64,000 nucleotides of DNA from Carya illinoinensis (taxonomy: Eukaryota; Streptophyta; Magnoliopsida; Fagales; Juglandaceae), in NCBI RefSeq assembly GCF_018687715.1, contig NC_056765.1:10040001-10104000 (forward strand). Direction: 5' to 3'. The notes below the pieces were generated by a model. It was not told where the DNA came from. It ran no database searches and saw only the letters and a program-made list of their open reading frames with translations. The stretch's first letter is position 1; each line of letters starts with the position of its first letter. This document shows, in pieces, positions 35,590-49,084 of this stretch. The position numbers were made by a program, and so were the translations under genes.

Positions 35590-36229
35590 ATGACTACCAC
35601 ATCTTTATCTCTATCTCCCAAACCGTTTCTTTCCATTTTCAAGCCAAAACCTCACTGTTTCCTCAACACCCATCTTTCGTCCTTACCATTTACTTCACAA
35701 ACCGTTTTCTCATCTAAAAGGACCAATCTTTCACACAATTCACGTCGTGAATTTACTCAACCAAGCACCCAAATTTGGAGAGTCTCTGCTGCCTCTGAAG
35801 GAGGAGACGTTCTGCCACTAGAAGCCACCCCACTACTAGAGAATTCTCAAGAGCTAGTATCCACGAGTGACGATGGTGTCTCCACCATCATATCAACTCT
35901 TCTCTTCGTTGCCTTTATTGGTCTGTCTGTTCTCACTATTGGGGTAAAGCCAATACCTTCCAAATTGTCATATGTTCTTGTTATGCTTTGTTTTAATATA
36001 TGGTTTGGCTAAAATTGTGACCTTGAGATGTGGGTTGTTGCTAATTATTTGTGTCTCTCTGCAGGTTATCTACATAGCTGTGACAGATTTCTTGCAGAAG
36101 AGGGAGAGAGAGAAGTTTGAGAAAGAAGAGGCTGCTAAAGAAAAGAAGAGTGGGAAGAAGAAAAAGGTAAGAGCAAGGGCTGGGCCGAGGGGATTCGGGC
36201 AAAGGACCGATGATGGAGATGATGATTAG
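35590..36229 (+). CDS. Small predicted plastid membrane protein, function unknown (172 aa, two exons)
   Basis: Exon 1 is 35590-35943 and exon 2 is 36065-36229. The intron has GT (gtaaag) and AG (tctctctgcag) ends in phase 0. The reading frame continues without the intron, but then lacks the conserved-looking basic C-terminus. Residues 1 to ~60 are Ser/Thr/Lys/Phe-rich and poor in acids, as in chloroplast transit peptides. One hydrophobic segment (STIISTLLFVAFIGLSVLTIG, residues about 98-118, continuing into VIYIAV) is a likely membrane span. The tail is a charged helix (KREREKFEKEEAAKEKKSGKKKK collapsed in part) and ends RAGPRGFGQRTDDGDDD. I do not recognise the family. An upstream ATG at 35583 is out of frame. 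Location in a plastid membrane is inference. Confidence 0.8.
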
Positions 36230-38309
36230 CAATTTAGGATGTTGGGTGGAACTGTGTAAGCTTTTTAGGGTCTTCTCGTATTCCAAGTTGGAATGGCCTG
36301 GTTTGGTTCATTCATTTTTTATAAATGTTTTTTCCCTGGCAATCTGAAGAAGTACTAATTAAAGGTACGTTGTTATGGTGTTCTCTATGGTTGCTGAAGT
36401 ATTTGGCATTAATTCTCTGCTCTTTCAAGTCTTCCACTTGAACGTCCAAGGGAAACTTTCAGATTGTATAGGAAGTTCAAAAGAAATTAACAAGAGAGAG
36501 AGAGAAACTTGTAGGTAATAATGAGTAATGAACTCAGACCAGATGTTAATCTTTTAGTGAGACATCCTCAATAACGCCACCATCTTCATTTTCATGTAGA
36601 ATGCAAGAAGAGATTGGTTGATCCATGACAGTTTTTGCATGTTTCTGCATATAGAGCTGTCATGCAGCACATCTTATCTCTGCAGGGAAAGGCAGCACGA
36701 GTGTGAGATCTGTCCAATAAACCATTGATTTCTTGCCCTTTGGTATCCTCTGCATACGTTCTCTTCAATGGCTTTACAATAACAACTGTTATGAGGAAAT
36801 CCATACACTGGGCTGCAATGTTTTTTATATGCTCACAAAATTAGGTCTGTTAAACGCCATCTGCCATTGTATATTTTCTGTCGGTCGGACAGGTAAGATT
36901 GTAATTAACTCGAGAACAAAATCGTTGGAAAATTGGCTAAAATGAACTCAACTGAATGCCATTCACACTCTCGTTCACTCACTCACTCACTCACCACTAC
37001 CACCACCATTGTTGCTGACTCCGAACCCAAATCACCTCTATTGTTCTGCTTTCACTTGCACTATCCTTTTCTTCATCTCCAACTTTGCATCAGCCCTTCC
37101 CATACCTTGCATTATGAATTATGGTATGCTTCTTATGAAAAGAACAAAGGGTAAGTTAAAAAAGAACCTCCTAGCTTGGTCAACTTGAAAACTGGGACTT
37201 TATTGTCGGTCTAGGTAGGATAAATATTTCTTGCAAATATAATTCAAACCGTTCTTTTAAGTGGATGTTGGTATGTTACATGAGAATAAAAAAATTAATT
37301 TTTTCATCATGTGAATACCGTATTTATTTACCTTTTTCAAAATAATTACACAGCGCTTACATACTCACAATTATAAGTATTATTTCTCATTACAACAATG
37401 ATAATTCACAGCCCGTTAAAAGTCTCTGAAGATAGTTTCAAGGATGCGATGTAAGATACCAAGTCCTCCACTCGACTACCTGAGATCACCCCGAGTGCAT
37501 TCACCGGATGATCATACAAGAATTTCATTACCATACTCATTCACGTACTAGGAATGAAACCAAGAATACATTATTCTTGACAGGTACACGGGTGGATTTG
37601 GGTGTTGAGAAATATTAAAAATAGTTGTAAATAGTAATAAAAAGTAAGTGAAAAGTAATGAATAATAATAAAAGTAAGTGAAAAGTGTTGTGAATAATAA
37701 CAAAAGTAAGTGAAAAGTAATAAATAGTAGTGAAAAGTGTTGAGAAATGTCTAAGAGTAAACTCTCAAGTACCCAAACACAGATAAGCCTGTTCTAGGGA
37801 AGAGCATATGGAATAACAATTATAAAAGACGTGAACTAATATCAACATCAAAAGATAAATAAATCGAGAACAAGAGATACTTGCTGCATAAGAAAATTGT
37901 GCTTTTAAGTGTCTGGAAAAACGTCAATAACCATACATTGAATATCTCTGGCCTCGCTAAACATAAACTGCTCTCCAGATGGCAACATTTGTACAGTCGC
38001 GTTAACTTGAAAGACTACCTCAACATTCATAATTTTTACACCCTTAAAAAGACTCGTATGGTCATTTTTATCTCCTGTGCAGGCACATCAGGTGAATTCA
38101 ACACCTGAACCTCGATTTGCTTGATTCTATGTATATAAACCTTAAACTACACAATGTACAGTTTTCCAACACAAGCAACAACTTTATTTCCAATAAGCTC
38201 GTACCCGTCTCAACACAGGTAAGAGTCATAGCCTTGACATGGGGATGAAAGAGAGGAGGACGCTCACACTAGCCTCAGTTAGCTGTACAGAACTTTTTCC
38301 CTACGCTGC
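36230..38309. other. Convergent intergenic region
   Basis: Lies between the 3' ends of the plastid-protein gene (plus) and the Pumilio gene (minus). Both 3'UTRs should fall here. It contains a diverged MITE (37590-37781). The open frames at 36733-36945, 36933-37154 and 37881-38108 show no domains and are not called as genes. Confidence 0.6.
37590..37781. repeat. MITE relative, reverse orientation, with internal short repeats
   Basis: Repeated 'aaagtaagtgaaaagt' and 'aataatag' units lie between 'ggatttgggtgttgagaaa' and 'tctcaagtacccaaac'. The composition is the reverse complement of the 17106-17261 family. Confidence 0.5.
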
Positions 38310-41300
38310 CTAAGCAGGGTGTGGAGACTGAGCGGCGATCCTCCTTTCTGCAAGCAATTTAAGTGAAAAGTTACCAAGCTATTCTCATATGGAAGATTCA
38401 TATGATCAATCAACTATTCTTTATTTTTTATTTTTTTTTAAAAAAAAGAAGAAAATAAATAAATGACTAGAAGATAAAACCAAAATGAAACCCATGCTGC
38501 ATATACAGAAACATTTGTACTGTGTTTCATAAGCAGTGACTAGATGACACAGCAGACATGTTTCTTTTATGCTAACTTCATTTTACAAGCGTTGTCTCAT
38601 TTGCTATAGCAGACATGTTTCTTTTATGCTAACTTCATTTTACAAGCATATAAGTCATGTCTTTTATGTAAAGTAACTAAAGTTAACATTGGTTCATAAC
38701 GATATTGTATATTATCAATTATTTTTGTTGGAGGTTCTAACTATAAAAAGGTCAATGCTTGAAGGCTTTCAATTATTTGATTCATGAAATGCACTTGGCT
38801 ATAGATTTCAAGACGTACTTTAAAAAAAAAAGATTCCCTATATCAACAAAGTAATCATAGTATATACAGAATGGCGCAACTAGTTTATCCAAAATGGTGC
38901 AACTAGATCACTTTTGTAGGGTTATAAAAACCACTTGGCAGCTTTTATCATTTTTCCGGATAAAAAGTAATACAAATCTTAAACTTTCCTTCCCTGAAGT
39001 TGAAAAGTTGAACAAAGTAAATAGAAACCCAAACTCGAATGTGAAGCAAAAAATAACAAAGGAAGAAAGAATACCCCCAGCAGCAACAAGTTTCTCTACA
39101 CGTGCAACAATGTGCTTTCCGTAAGTGTATTTTTTCAATGCACTCAAATGAACTTTAATTCGTGAGAGGATCAGCTCGCGCTGCTGGTCGTCACAAGTCT
39201 CCAGCACTTTTTGTACAACATAGTTTGCAAACTGATCTTTCATCATTGCCTGGATAATAAACAAAAATAACAGGACAAAATGATAAGATGGCAAGCAATA
39301 GAGCACAACAAAGATAACATGGAAGCATCAGTAACTGAAATTTTCATCTTCTCAAACAATGCTGATAGCCAACTGAAGAAACTATTTTATCAACAGAATC
39401 ACTTGCAGACCCAAAGCCCAAGATGCTGAAATGTTATAAACACACAACTATCTAAAAGGAAATACCATAAATTACTCGTCGCAATGGTCAAGTCAACCAA
39501 TGGTACAATCTATTTAGTAGAGAACACAAAATCAAGTTTAAAAATCTTGATACACCAGCTTGACATTAGGACCTCATAATTCTTCAGTATTATACCCGAT
39601 GTCCTGTGTGAGTCTAAGAGACTCCAAAACTCACGGGCTGGAAAGTTCCTTGAGTTTCATAAAAAGTTTTTAATCACATGACACATAAAAGATACAGTAG
39701 AATCCAGAAGCCTGTGCTTTAAAGGCCAGGAGAGAGGGCAAACCTGAAGCGGCTCATTTTCATCAGTAGAACCAAGCATCTCATTCACTAGTAGCAAGCG
39801 TTCACTAGGACCACCAAAAGTTAAACACTTCTCCACAACATTGGAGGCAAACTTCTGCTGACTCATTTGAACTATATTCCCAGCTAATTCTTTAATAATA
39901 GCAGAACGCTCGTGAGGCTTTCCATGCTCCAGCACATGCTATTTGAAAAACAAATACAAGAGATCAATCAATTATCCATGAAAAATAAAATAGATGGTAT
40001 AAATTAAGCACATTTGGAAGGTCCAAAATGGAGAACAGCCGGATCTTCAAAGCAGGCATTATACAAGGACAACTTCAGATTGTCTATCGCAAAATGAAAC
40101 AAGACGAGCTGGCATCTGAGACATGAATAGATGAACATCCCAATAGAAGATATATTTCAAATCCAATTAAGATTTTTTATAAGTAAATCCAATTAACAAT
40201 TTTAAGTGGAAGAAGATGGGAAAAGAATCGCAAACTACGAAAGTTTTGCAATAAAAGAACTGTGAAGACAGAAAAGCAACAGTGCCAACAGAATCTTCAG
40301 GAGAAACTTTAATCGCTAAGAAAAGAAGAACAAGTAATGGAATGGGAGGCTGGAAGGTAAGACAGATGGAAATAACACGCCCAAAGGACTTAAGAGTAGT
40401 TTGGATGGTGCCAATAAGTACAGCAGCAAATTTAACAGGCACTCATCCAAATATAACATAGAGCATGATATGGTAATTTACATCACTCCCATAACAATGA
40501 CTGCCGCATGTATCGAGTCCAAGCAAATAGTATTCAGAAAATATTGTGAACCTGAACAACGTAATTGCCATACTGATCTTGTGCTAACATGCTAACAGCT
40601 CCTAAAATCTCATCCATAACTTTACTTTGAGTTGTTGGGTCATTGCAGTGTTCTAGTACTCTCTGCGCGATATGAAAGACATTGTCATAAAACCCATGGG
40701 TCATCACAAGTTCAAATGAAATAATCAAAATTAAAAGTAAGAATTTCTAAACCTGTATCACCCGACAGCCATACGGATGTGTGGAAAGGGTGACAACTTG
40801 GTCAAAAAATGTTGAGACAATAAAGTGAATTTCATCTTCAGGAACACATTCAATACATTTCTGGATGACATGGTTCCCATTCTGATCACGTACACAGCGC
40901 ATCACATTACCATCAAGCTCTTCAACCATTTTGATCTTCTGGTCCAGATCAACAACTTCGATTGCCTGACGGTTAAACAAAGCATATGACTGCCAGAATC
41001 TTCCGTAAAAGCACTCGGATTATCACACAATTTTGGAAAGCACTTCAAGAAAATCAGAAAAAGAGTAATTCATATGGTAGTTATTAACTAGCTTCTCCTA
41101 CATAGCATAGCATGATGATGAAAGTGATGGAACAATATAGAGACTAAGAGTTTTGCTAGGTTCAAGCCCCGGTACGTAAGCCTTGGGGCACACTGATAAC
41201 GTGGCAGGTCATCAACACCTGCCACTTCAGCCATTAAAAAGAAAAACTGAGTAGAGAGATGACAAACTCCCACTTTATCTGGAATGAAAATTTTGCACTG

Positions 41301-44300
41301 AACGTTTTCATTCCCTTGTTTCAGAAATTAATCTTCAAAGACATCTGTTTGCATCAGGAGAGACCAACAATGAAGGTATCCTTCTATAACTATCACCATT
41401 TCTCTCAGCCAGGAGCTTGGTCTTCTTATGTCAATCTTTCTTCTTTTCCTTCTGTTTTTGAAAAATCTGTTTAGTTGCTAAGAAACTATGGAAAAGTTAA
41501 AGAAAAATGATGTTTCAAAATTGAATAATGAGCCTTAACTGAGGTTAGTAAATGCGTTAGAGGCAATGGAGTTGAGATTTTCTTTTTTTTTTTTTCATGC
41601 TAATGCGGAATCTGGCATTATGGAGTGATATTTTCTTTTCCTACATTTTCTTGGTGACCAAACTGATTATTGGTGTGCAATGTCCAGCAATATCAGAGCA
41701 TTAAACATTCATATAAACCCAAGAAATGTGCAGCAGATAACAGAGGATTAAAAATTCATCTAAAGCATAGAAATATGCAGCAATTAACAAAGGAAAAATT
41801 ATTTTTATTACATTTTCTTGGTGACCAAATGTGTATTGGTGTGAAGTGAAATGTGCAGCTATAGTTCATTTTCTAGTTCCCAGATTATAATTAGGTGTTT
41901 TCTTGTGTATCTTCCCCTGTACTCGGGCAACACGTTTTGTTGTGTTTCAATAAAATTATACTTTTACCTATAAATAAAATGTGCAGCTATAGCAAAACGC
42001 TAAACATTCTTTTAAATCCAGGAAATGTGCAGAACTAGCAGAGAAATCTTCTTGTCTTGATGACCAAAGGGACACATGACACCAAGATTAGGGATTGTCT
42101 GAAAATTAAGTGGAACAGGAATAGTAGAGGCAGAATCAGAAGATTAGAAGTGGATGTAAAAAAAATTAAATTTGGTCTTTTTAGAGCTGATGTGGCTGTG
42201 TCAGTGGTGTGTTCAGGGGATTGCAAATAGCTTTGCTGAAGAGAAAATGATGTCTACACCAGTGACATCTATAGATATGATTGAAGCTTGTTCCTTTTAA
42301 AGGAAAAAAATAGCTCCGTTTTTTTGCCAAAATAACTATTTTCAAGCCTGATCAACAATAGAATTATACCATAATTTCAGAGATCTAAACTCTTAAATTT
42401 TCCCAAAAATGCAGAGTCCAAAGAAAATTACTACTAGAAAAAATGAATACACACAAGCTGCCAGAACAATGATTGATCAGTCAAACCAAAAAAAAGATGA
42501 ATGAAAGTGTTAGTTCCATGACTGCAGAACATCGATGATAGGGATCCATATATGAAAACTTTCGGGCAGAAAGAGTAACATCTGCCAACCCACAAATTAT
42601 TGATACCTTCTGGATTACTCGACAACCATACATTTGAAGGCTAAGTGTCAGCACATGACCAAAAAGGTTGTTAGCCAATTCCCTTCTCTGGGATGGAAGT
42701 CCATGCTCGAAAAACTGTATTCAACTACCAAGTGTTAAATAAAATCCACCGAAAACTATTAGAAAAATAAACCAATGAGTTTTTGAGAGGAAAAAAAAGA
42801 ATGTGGGTTACCTTCTGAACAACATAATTACCAAACACATCAGTCATTAAAGCAAGAGCTTGGGGCATGATTTCCTGATAAACCATGGTTTTCTCTTCTG
42901 TTGTTGCTGTTTCAAGTTTCTGTTGAATAAATCGGCTCCCATACTGATCCGCGCTGCTCACAAAAGATATAAAACCACAGAAATCAACAGAAGGTAGAGA
43001 AAAAATATAGGACAAGAAAATCAATAAACAGTATATACCTAAATTCAACAACATGACCAGAAATTTCAGAAAGTTCAAAAGACTTAGTTTTATTGCTCTT
43101 AAATTCTTCTAGTAGTGAAGATGCAAAGCTTTCATCCACGTTAAATCCAGCATCCAGGTGCCAGGATCCCATGACGCCACCTGCTAAGTTCCTCGTGCCA
43201 GTAGGAAAACGCATGTTCAGCTCATTGTACCTCATAGGACTACCAGGTCCAACTGGAGAGTTGGGAATAACAGAACCTGCCATTGGACTTCCAGGATAAG
43301 ACATGCCAACACCAAATGCAGGATTCCCATAATAACCATGATGATTAGAACCACCAGACTTGCTGCCCAATGGAAGACCATACTGAGACTTCTGCTGGGA
43401 AAGAAGAGCCCCAAGATAAGCTTTCTGGAGCTCATATAAATTCATGTATGAGTTAGCTACGTAATTCCTATCCATAGAAGGATCATTGAGAGCAGCAAGC
43501 TGTGCTGCATACTCAGATGTCCTAAAGTACTGAAGATACATAGGATCAACAAATGATGCCTGAACAGCACTCCCTGGCATTTGGCTACCCATTCTACCAT
43601 GATTATGTGCTTCAGATGCAGCAGCTCCAGAAAGCATACCTCCTGCAAGAACTCTCGAGTCCATCCCAGGAGCTGCAATAGGAGATGTTGCAGCAACATT
43701 TTCATAGAAGGGTGGCAGGTTACCAGTTCCAACTTGGCCAGCCATCATGGATGCCAGAGGTGGATTTACACTGTAACCACTTAAATCATAGTTAGCAAAT
43801 GAGGAATTTGTGGCATCTATATGCTGATACTGAGCAGGGAACCCACCTCCACCATTTGTAGATCCTCTTAAGTATGAATTACCAGACGAAAGAGCAGAAT
43901 TTTGCAGTTCCACTTGCCTATCAGAGGGCGAGTTGTTCAGCTCTGACCCAGCCCCAGTGCCCTTAACCAAACCAGAATATAAAACTTTTCCCGATTGAGG
44001 ATCAGAATGCAAATGCAAATGCCCTGATTCCGATTTATTTAAGTATGAATGTTGCTGCTTGCTATGATTCTGACTACCTTGTAGACTGAATAGATAATTT
44101 TGTTGTTTGTTGATGTCCTGTTCAATCTGTGATGGCAAGCGAGTTTCATCATCTAGCTTACCATTAGTTGACAAATTCATGCCAGACAAAGCAACTACCA
44201 GATCTGCAGAATCATTGATGCTAGATGAGACACCATTAAATGAGTTTGGACTAGTAATGCCTCTCTTTTCAGATGGGCCAGCCCTGCCTCCTCCAATAGG

Positions 44301-46355
44301 AGTAAGGCAAGGGCTAGGAGCCCTAGCAACGAGTTGGGGATCTGGAGTTCCGCTTCTTGACAGAGAAGCACCTAGAGCAGCTGCATAAGTATATGAAGGA
44401 GCGCCCACGTTTTGGACAGCAGATGATCCATTTGTCCCAGATCGTAAAGCATCAGAAGTTTTCAGCTCACGGCGCAAATGAGCTAGCTCTGCTTCAGCGG
44501 ATCCTACCATTTCAACATTCTCATCAAAAGCATTGCGGCTGGCTGGACGAGATGGAAACCCATTGACAGGAGATGCACGCCCCAAGTCATCCTGCACACG
44601 TAAAAGATTTGAAATGAAGAGCTTTACGGATATCAGGAACTCAAGTCAACAGTTAGATGTAGCCTATGCAATGCCATTGACCTATGTTGTTGGCCTATGC
44701 TTTAAAGTATGAGCACAAACCTCAAAAAATTTAAAAATTCAGGTGTGGGAAACAAGAATTAACATGGCAAGCAGCTGAGCTGTCCCGAAATGTCACTTCC
44801 CCCTTCATAAGAGTATGGTGGTGGGAATTCCTCCAATCACAAGAACAGGATGGAGGGTTTGGGAGATCACGGGTACAAGACTCGTTGGATGCGCATAATT
44901 CATCAATTAAAAAAAAAAAAGTGAAGTAACATGAGATGACTATATGATTGACCCACAAGATGGAAACATAGAGCTCTTAGCTAATGTCCATCTTGAATAA
45001 GTTTTAAATCAAAGAACAGCAAATAATCAGAGGAAGAAACACAAGAAAAATTGAAACATCAGGCTTGTAGCCATCTAGACTCTTGTATAATCAAATGAAA
45101 AGGAGGTTGTCAATGGCGCAAAACCTAAATCCTATGTTCTAACTTGCGTTTTGATAGTATGGACTAAATAAACTAGGTTTTATTTTATTTTTATATGTAA
45201 GAAATCAACTAAGTTTTATTAAACTGACTTTGGTTTAGATGACATGATTGACTAATTATCATTCCCAGTTAGCATGACTTTATTTTCAATTAAGGAGCAT
45301 CAATTTCTGCTAGACATCCTACTGATTTTTTATTTCCAGCCAAGGTACAAGACGCATAACAATGATATAGGTAAAATTTAGAAATTATTAAATGTACAAA
45401 AATTATCAACAGATAACCAAAATGAGTGACACACATCCCCCTCCCCAAAAAAAAATGGATACAGTTCAATAAGCTATATAATTTTGAATCACAAAAAACC
45501 ATTTTCTTCAAAGTTATGCAATATGTTCATCTAAAAGAAAATCTTTAAAAAAAACACTAAATGCCGCAGCATATAGCACAAAGGGGTAAAGACTTTGAAA
45601 CTCATAGTACTGTCAAACAAATACTTCACAAAAACAAGGATTTCACTAACAATGACACAGTTAGAAAGATGAATAAAGGCAAAACAGCAGGCCACCTGAA
45701 AGATTTCAGCTAGGCTCTTTTGTTTGTTCCCGAGTCCTAAACTCGGCAAACCAATCAGTCCATCACCACCCCACTCTGCAGAGCCATGTCCCTTGTCTGA
45801 CTCAAGCTTAGTTTCTTGTTTCCTCGTGCTAAACCCCGGGGGCATCGAAAACAATGACCTACTGCCAACATCGTCGGCCCTGTTCACCTTCCTCCTATCT
45901 CCAATCCCATCTAGCACCGAACTCCCCCCTTTCAGTCTTTGTGCAAACCTCCAATCCTCCTTCGAGAGCAAAGGAGGCGGAAGCCGCGGATTGAGGTTTA
46001 CATTCGAGTAATAGTAGGAAAGATAAGATGGATCGGACCTAAGCTCCTCCTCAGACGCAAACCCATTTACGTTCTTACTTCCAGAAAAATCCGAAAAGGT
46101 GCTACCGCCTCCACCACTGCCACCAGCAGCACCCCCACCACCACCACCAAACAACCCACCAACAGCACTCAATGAACCCTCCACGGTTGGAGGAGCAGAC
46201 CCACTTCTATACATATTAAGCTCACGTTCGAGATCATCAGCATCTTGCCGACTACGCTGCTCGCGGAGCAACAGTCCTATCTCCTTCTCGAACTCATCCC
46301 CAAACGATCCTTCGTTACCTCCAAGCATCGGTCTCCTTCCCAATTCACTCAACAT
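38310..46355 (-). CDS. Pumilio RNA-binding protein (APUM1/APUM2 type), nine exons, 1064 aa
   Basis: Exons on the minus strand: 46355-45696, 44591-43039, 42953-42812, 42714-42607, 40965-40753, 40662-40552, 39938-39744, 39249-39075, 38347-38310; all junctions have GT-AG ends and keep frame, giving 3195 nt with stop TAG at 38310-38312. The start ATG (46353-46355) gives [18 protein letters not shown], the usual N-terminus of plant Pumilio group 1. The long N-terminal part contains the NABP region ([25 protein letters not shown]) and a Gly/Ser-rich segment. The C-terminal Pumilio homology domain has eight repeats with base-reading triplets SRxxQ, NYxxQ, CRxxQ, NHxxQ, CRxxQ, NYxxQ, SNxxE and NYxxQ, the canonical set for UGUANAUA sites. 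Group 1 Pumilios bind 3'UTRs in the cytoplasm to repress or destabilise mRNAs. The protein is ~95 residues longer than Arabidopsis APUM1/2, in the low-complexity region. The last exon is only 38 nt. Intact. Confidence 0.95.
38551..38647. repeat. 40-bp direct repeat in the last Pumilio intron
   Basis: 'agcagacatgtttcttttat' onward to 'tacaagc' is repeated identically at 38551-38590 and 38608-38647, separated by 17 bp. It lies in the intron 38348-39074. Confidence 0.9.
41880..41985 (+). repeat. Probable LINE 3' tail in a Pumilio intron
   Basis: 'tgtgtatcttcccctgtactcggg' followed by 'ttcaataaaattatacttttacctataaat' resembles the conserved 3' ends of plant L1-type LINEs (tail 'gtactTGGG ... TTaataaaat...tacc'). 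It lies in the 1641-bp intron 40966-42606. Low-to-moderate confidence. Confidence 0.4.
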
Positions 46356-46859
46356 TCTCAAATCCTCAAATTGATCATCCCCCTCTTAACAATAACTCAA
46401 ACTGAACATTACCCACGTATAAAGACCTAACCCTATACCTAAAACAATCCAAAAATCAAAACTTTAAACACTAAAAGCTCCCTAAGCAGTCTATTTTCAA
46501 CTTCATAATTATCCCTTCTAACCTAATTCAAAGCGCAAAGTTTTCACCACCGGACCTACTCCCCAAGTCTAAAACCATAGAATCAATCACGCAAACATAA
46601 TCCAAACATCAAGTTAGAAGCTCCCCGAATTGATTCCATAAGTTTGTCAAAGAAAACAAAATTCTTCACACGTTTTCCCGTAACACCAAATATCCCACAA
46701 CAGATATAAACGCAAGAAAACTGCTCAAGTCAGGAAAAAAAGCGTTAAGCTGTGCTGTTTTCCTGCGAGATCACAGGGAAACGAGTGCTGGATAGCACTA
46801 ACGGGTAAGATCAATCCGGCGGCGATCGATTCTTTTTTTTTTTTTTTACCAAGAACCCT

Positions 46860-46868
46860 TTAGGGTTT
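46860..46868 (-). promoter_or_regulatory. Telo-box in the Pumilio leader/promoter
   Basis: On the gene's strand it reads AAACCCTAA, about 505 bp upstream of the start codon. Telo-boxes are common near transcription starts of plant translation and growth-related genes. Confidence 0.4.
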
Positions 46869-49084
46869 TGTTCAGAATGAAAGGGCGATTAAATACACTG
46901 ACAGTTCGTAATTATTAAAAAAATTAATCTTTTTTCGGGTTTCTTTATTTTTGTTTATTTATAGAAAATAATATCTGAAATATTTTGCATATTTTCCTAA
47001 AGATCAGGTGTGATTGACCAAGTGAGAACCGACCGATGTATGGAAATTCCCGAAGGAAAGAAGATGTGATGGTGTTTGGTTTTTGCTCGGCCTTCCAAAA
47101 GAAAAAAAGGAAAGTATCTCTGTGACTGTGAGTGTTGCGTCAGCTGCTTTTAGATTCGCTGCAGCCTGCTTTTTAGGTAGTGAATCTGGTCAAGGGAGCG
47201 GATATTGCCATTGGTTAAAAGCATACGGTAAAAATCTTCAAAAGAAGTTAGCAGTAGACCTAATTCCCTAAACAAGGAAAGGGGTTCAGCAATTGCATGC
47301 CCTAAATTCCTTAACAAAGGGATGAACATGTTTTAAATTCCGCAGTCATCCTCTTAGATTACGTTATCTTAGATAATCTGTTAATAATAATAATAATAAA
47401 ATAATTAACAGTAATAAATTATTTATAAATAATAACGAAATAATCTGAGACTATTTCACTTATCAAACACAATCTTAAATTATCATAATGCTAAAAAAAA
47501 AAAATTAATTATTTAATGTTTTATAGAAGTATATGCACTCTCGATTATCTAGAACATCAATGTTAATTAAAAGAAACAAGATAAGAGTCATAAGGCAACC
47601 TTAATAAGTATAGCTAAAAGTCGAACTCAGAGGAGTTTGTCAAAGGCTTGAGAGTTGTTGTCCATTTCATCATGTTGAACGGTAAAAACTAGAAGGTCAC
47701 TCGCCTGCAAGCTGGGTATTGATTGTCGTGTTTGCCATACGGTGTAGCATAGATAGAGAAATAAAAAGATATAATTTTATATGAAAGTTAAATATAGAAT
47801 AAAATTTTATTAAAATGTTATTTTTTAATATTATTATTATTTTAAAATTTAAAAATATTAAATTATTTATTATATTTTATATAAAAATTTAATAAAGTTA
47901 TAATAATAAAATAAAATATTTTCACCATCCAAATAAAACCGTAATGTTTTGGTGGGTTGGGGCTGCCTACTAGTCAGTGATGGAGGTTGTGGATCATTGT
48001 TGATTGACGATACATCTTCCATTTCCAACATCATTTTTATTGGCGATGTGCCGATAGATAAACATGGCTCTCATTGATCCGCGCATCGCATGTATTCATG
48101 AGTCATATTGTGAGCATCATCATCGAAAATAAAATAGATTTGACTATATTAATTAAGGGTATAAACGAGTTGAGTTGAATTGAATATTAAGCGATCAAAT
48201 CTCATTTTTTAAATTTTTATTTGAATGCAAGTGAAGTTTGAACTTCTATACCACTTGTATCAAATTTTATACAAGTTGTATTATTTATAATCAAGCATGA
48301 TTTTATATTCATAAACAACTTATTTAATAAACGAATCAAACCGAACTCGAGTTTAATGCATTCGATCTAAAACATAGCAGTATTGTTTATTTATAGTCTT
48401 ATAGTGGTGGTTGTTGGTTTATAGCTCCTCAAAACAAAAACTTCTATATTGAACAATTGTGTTGTGGTTTTGTGACTAATGTGTATTCTAAGAGCATTCA
48501 CGAATCACGATAACTAAGCAATTTTGCATTTGAATGTAAAATGGCCGACAACGTGCTAAGTTAGAGGGATGGGGAAGCACTAATCAGAAGAAGGAAAAAG
48601 AAGGCGATGCTATGGGTGATGGTGATAACAGGAAAGACATATCAACAAGGAAGTCGTGGAAGAGGAGGGCACATCTGCATGGGAGTTCATAAATGGTATT
48701 GTCACAAACTTTGGCCTAATTAATAATCTGGTCGTGTTAGATTCGCAGGTCAACACAATTACAAAAAATTAAAACGGTTCTTCAGATCATTTCAAGTTAT
48801 TTGGGCCAATTGGATCGTATGTCAAATGGGTCAATCCGTGACTAGCCACATATGTTTTCCTATAAAATCAATTTTAAATTGAAAAATCTAGTTATTGTTT
48901 TAAAGACTTTCTTAAACTTTTCTTAGATAGCCTTTGTTTTAATATATATTAGTATGAATGATCCAATATTTGTGAATTTTTTCATTTTCTAATTTTATTT
49001 TTATTTTTAAATAAGCCAAATTGATGGCATTTCTCAACCCATGAAATAATCGTGTAGGACTTGAGTCGAGGTGTTTGATAGTTT

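Noticed and set aside
41155..41245. tRNA gene suggested by 'ggttcaagcccc'
   Set aside because: No A-box or cloverleaf arms at the right spacing; at most a tRNA-derived SINE fragment.
46099..46374. Pro/Ser-rich plus-strand frame opposite Pumilio exon 1
   Set aside because: Antisense of the Gly-rich N-terminal coding sequence.
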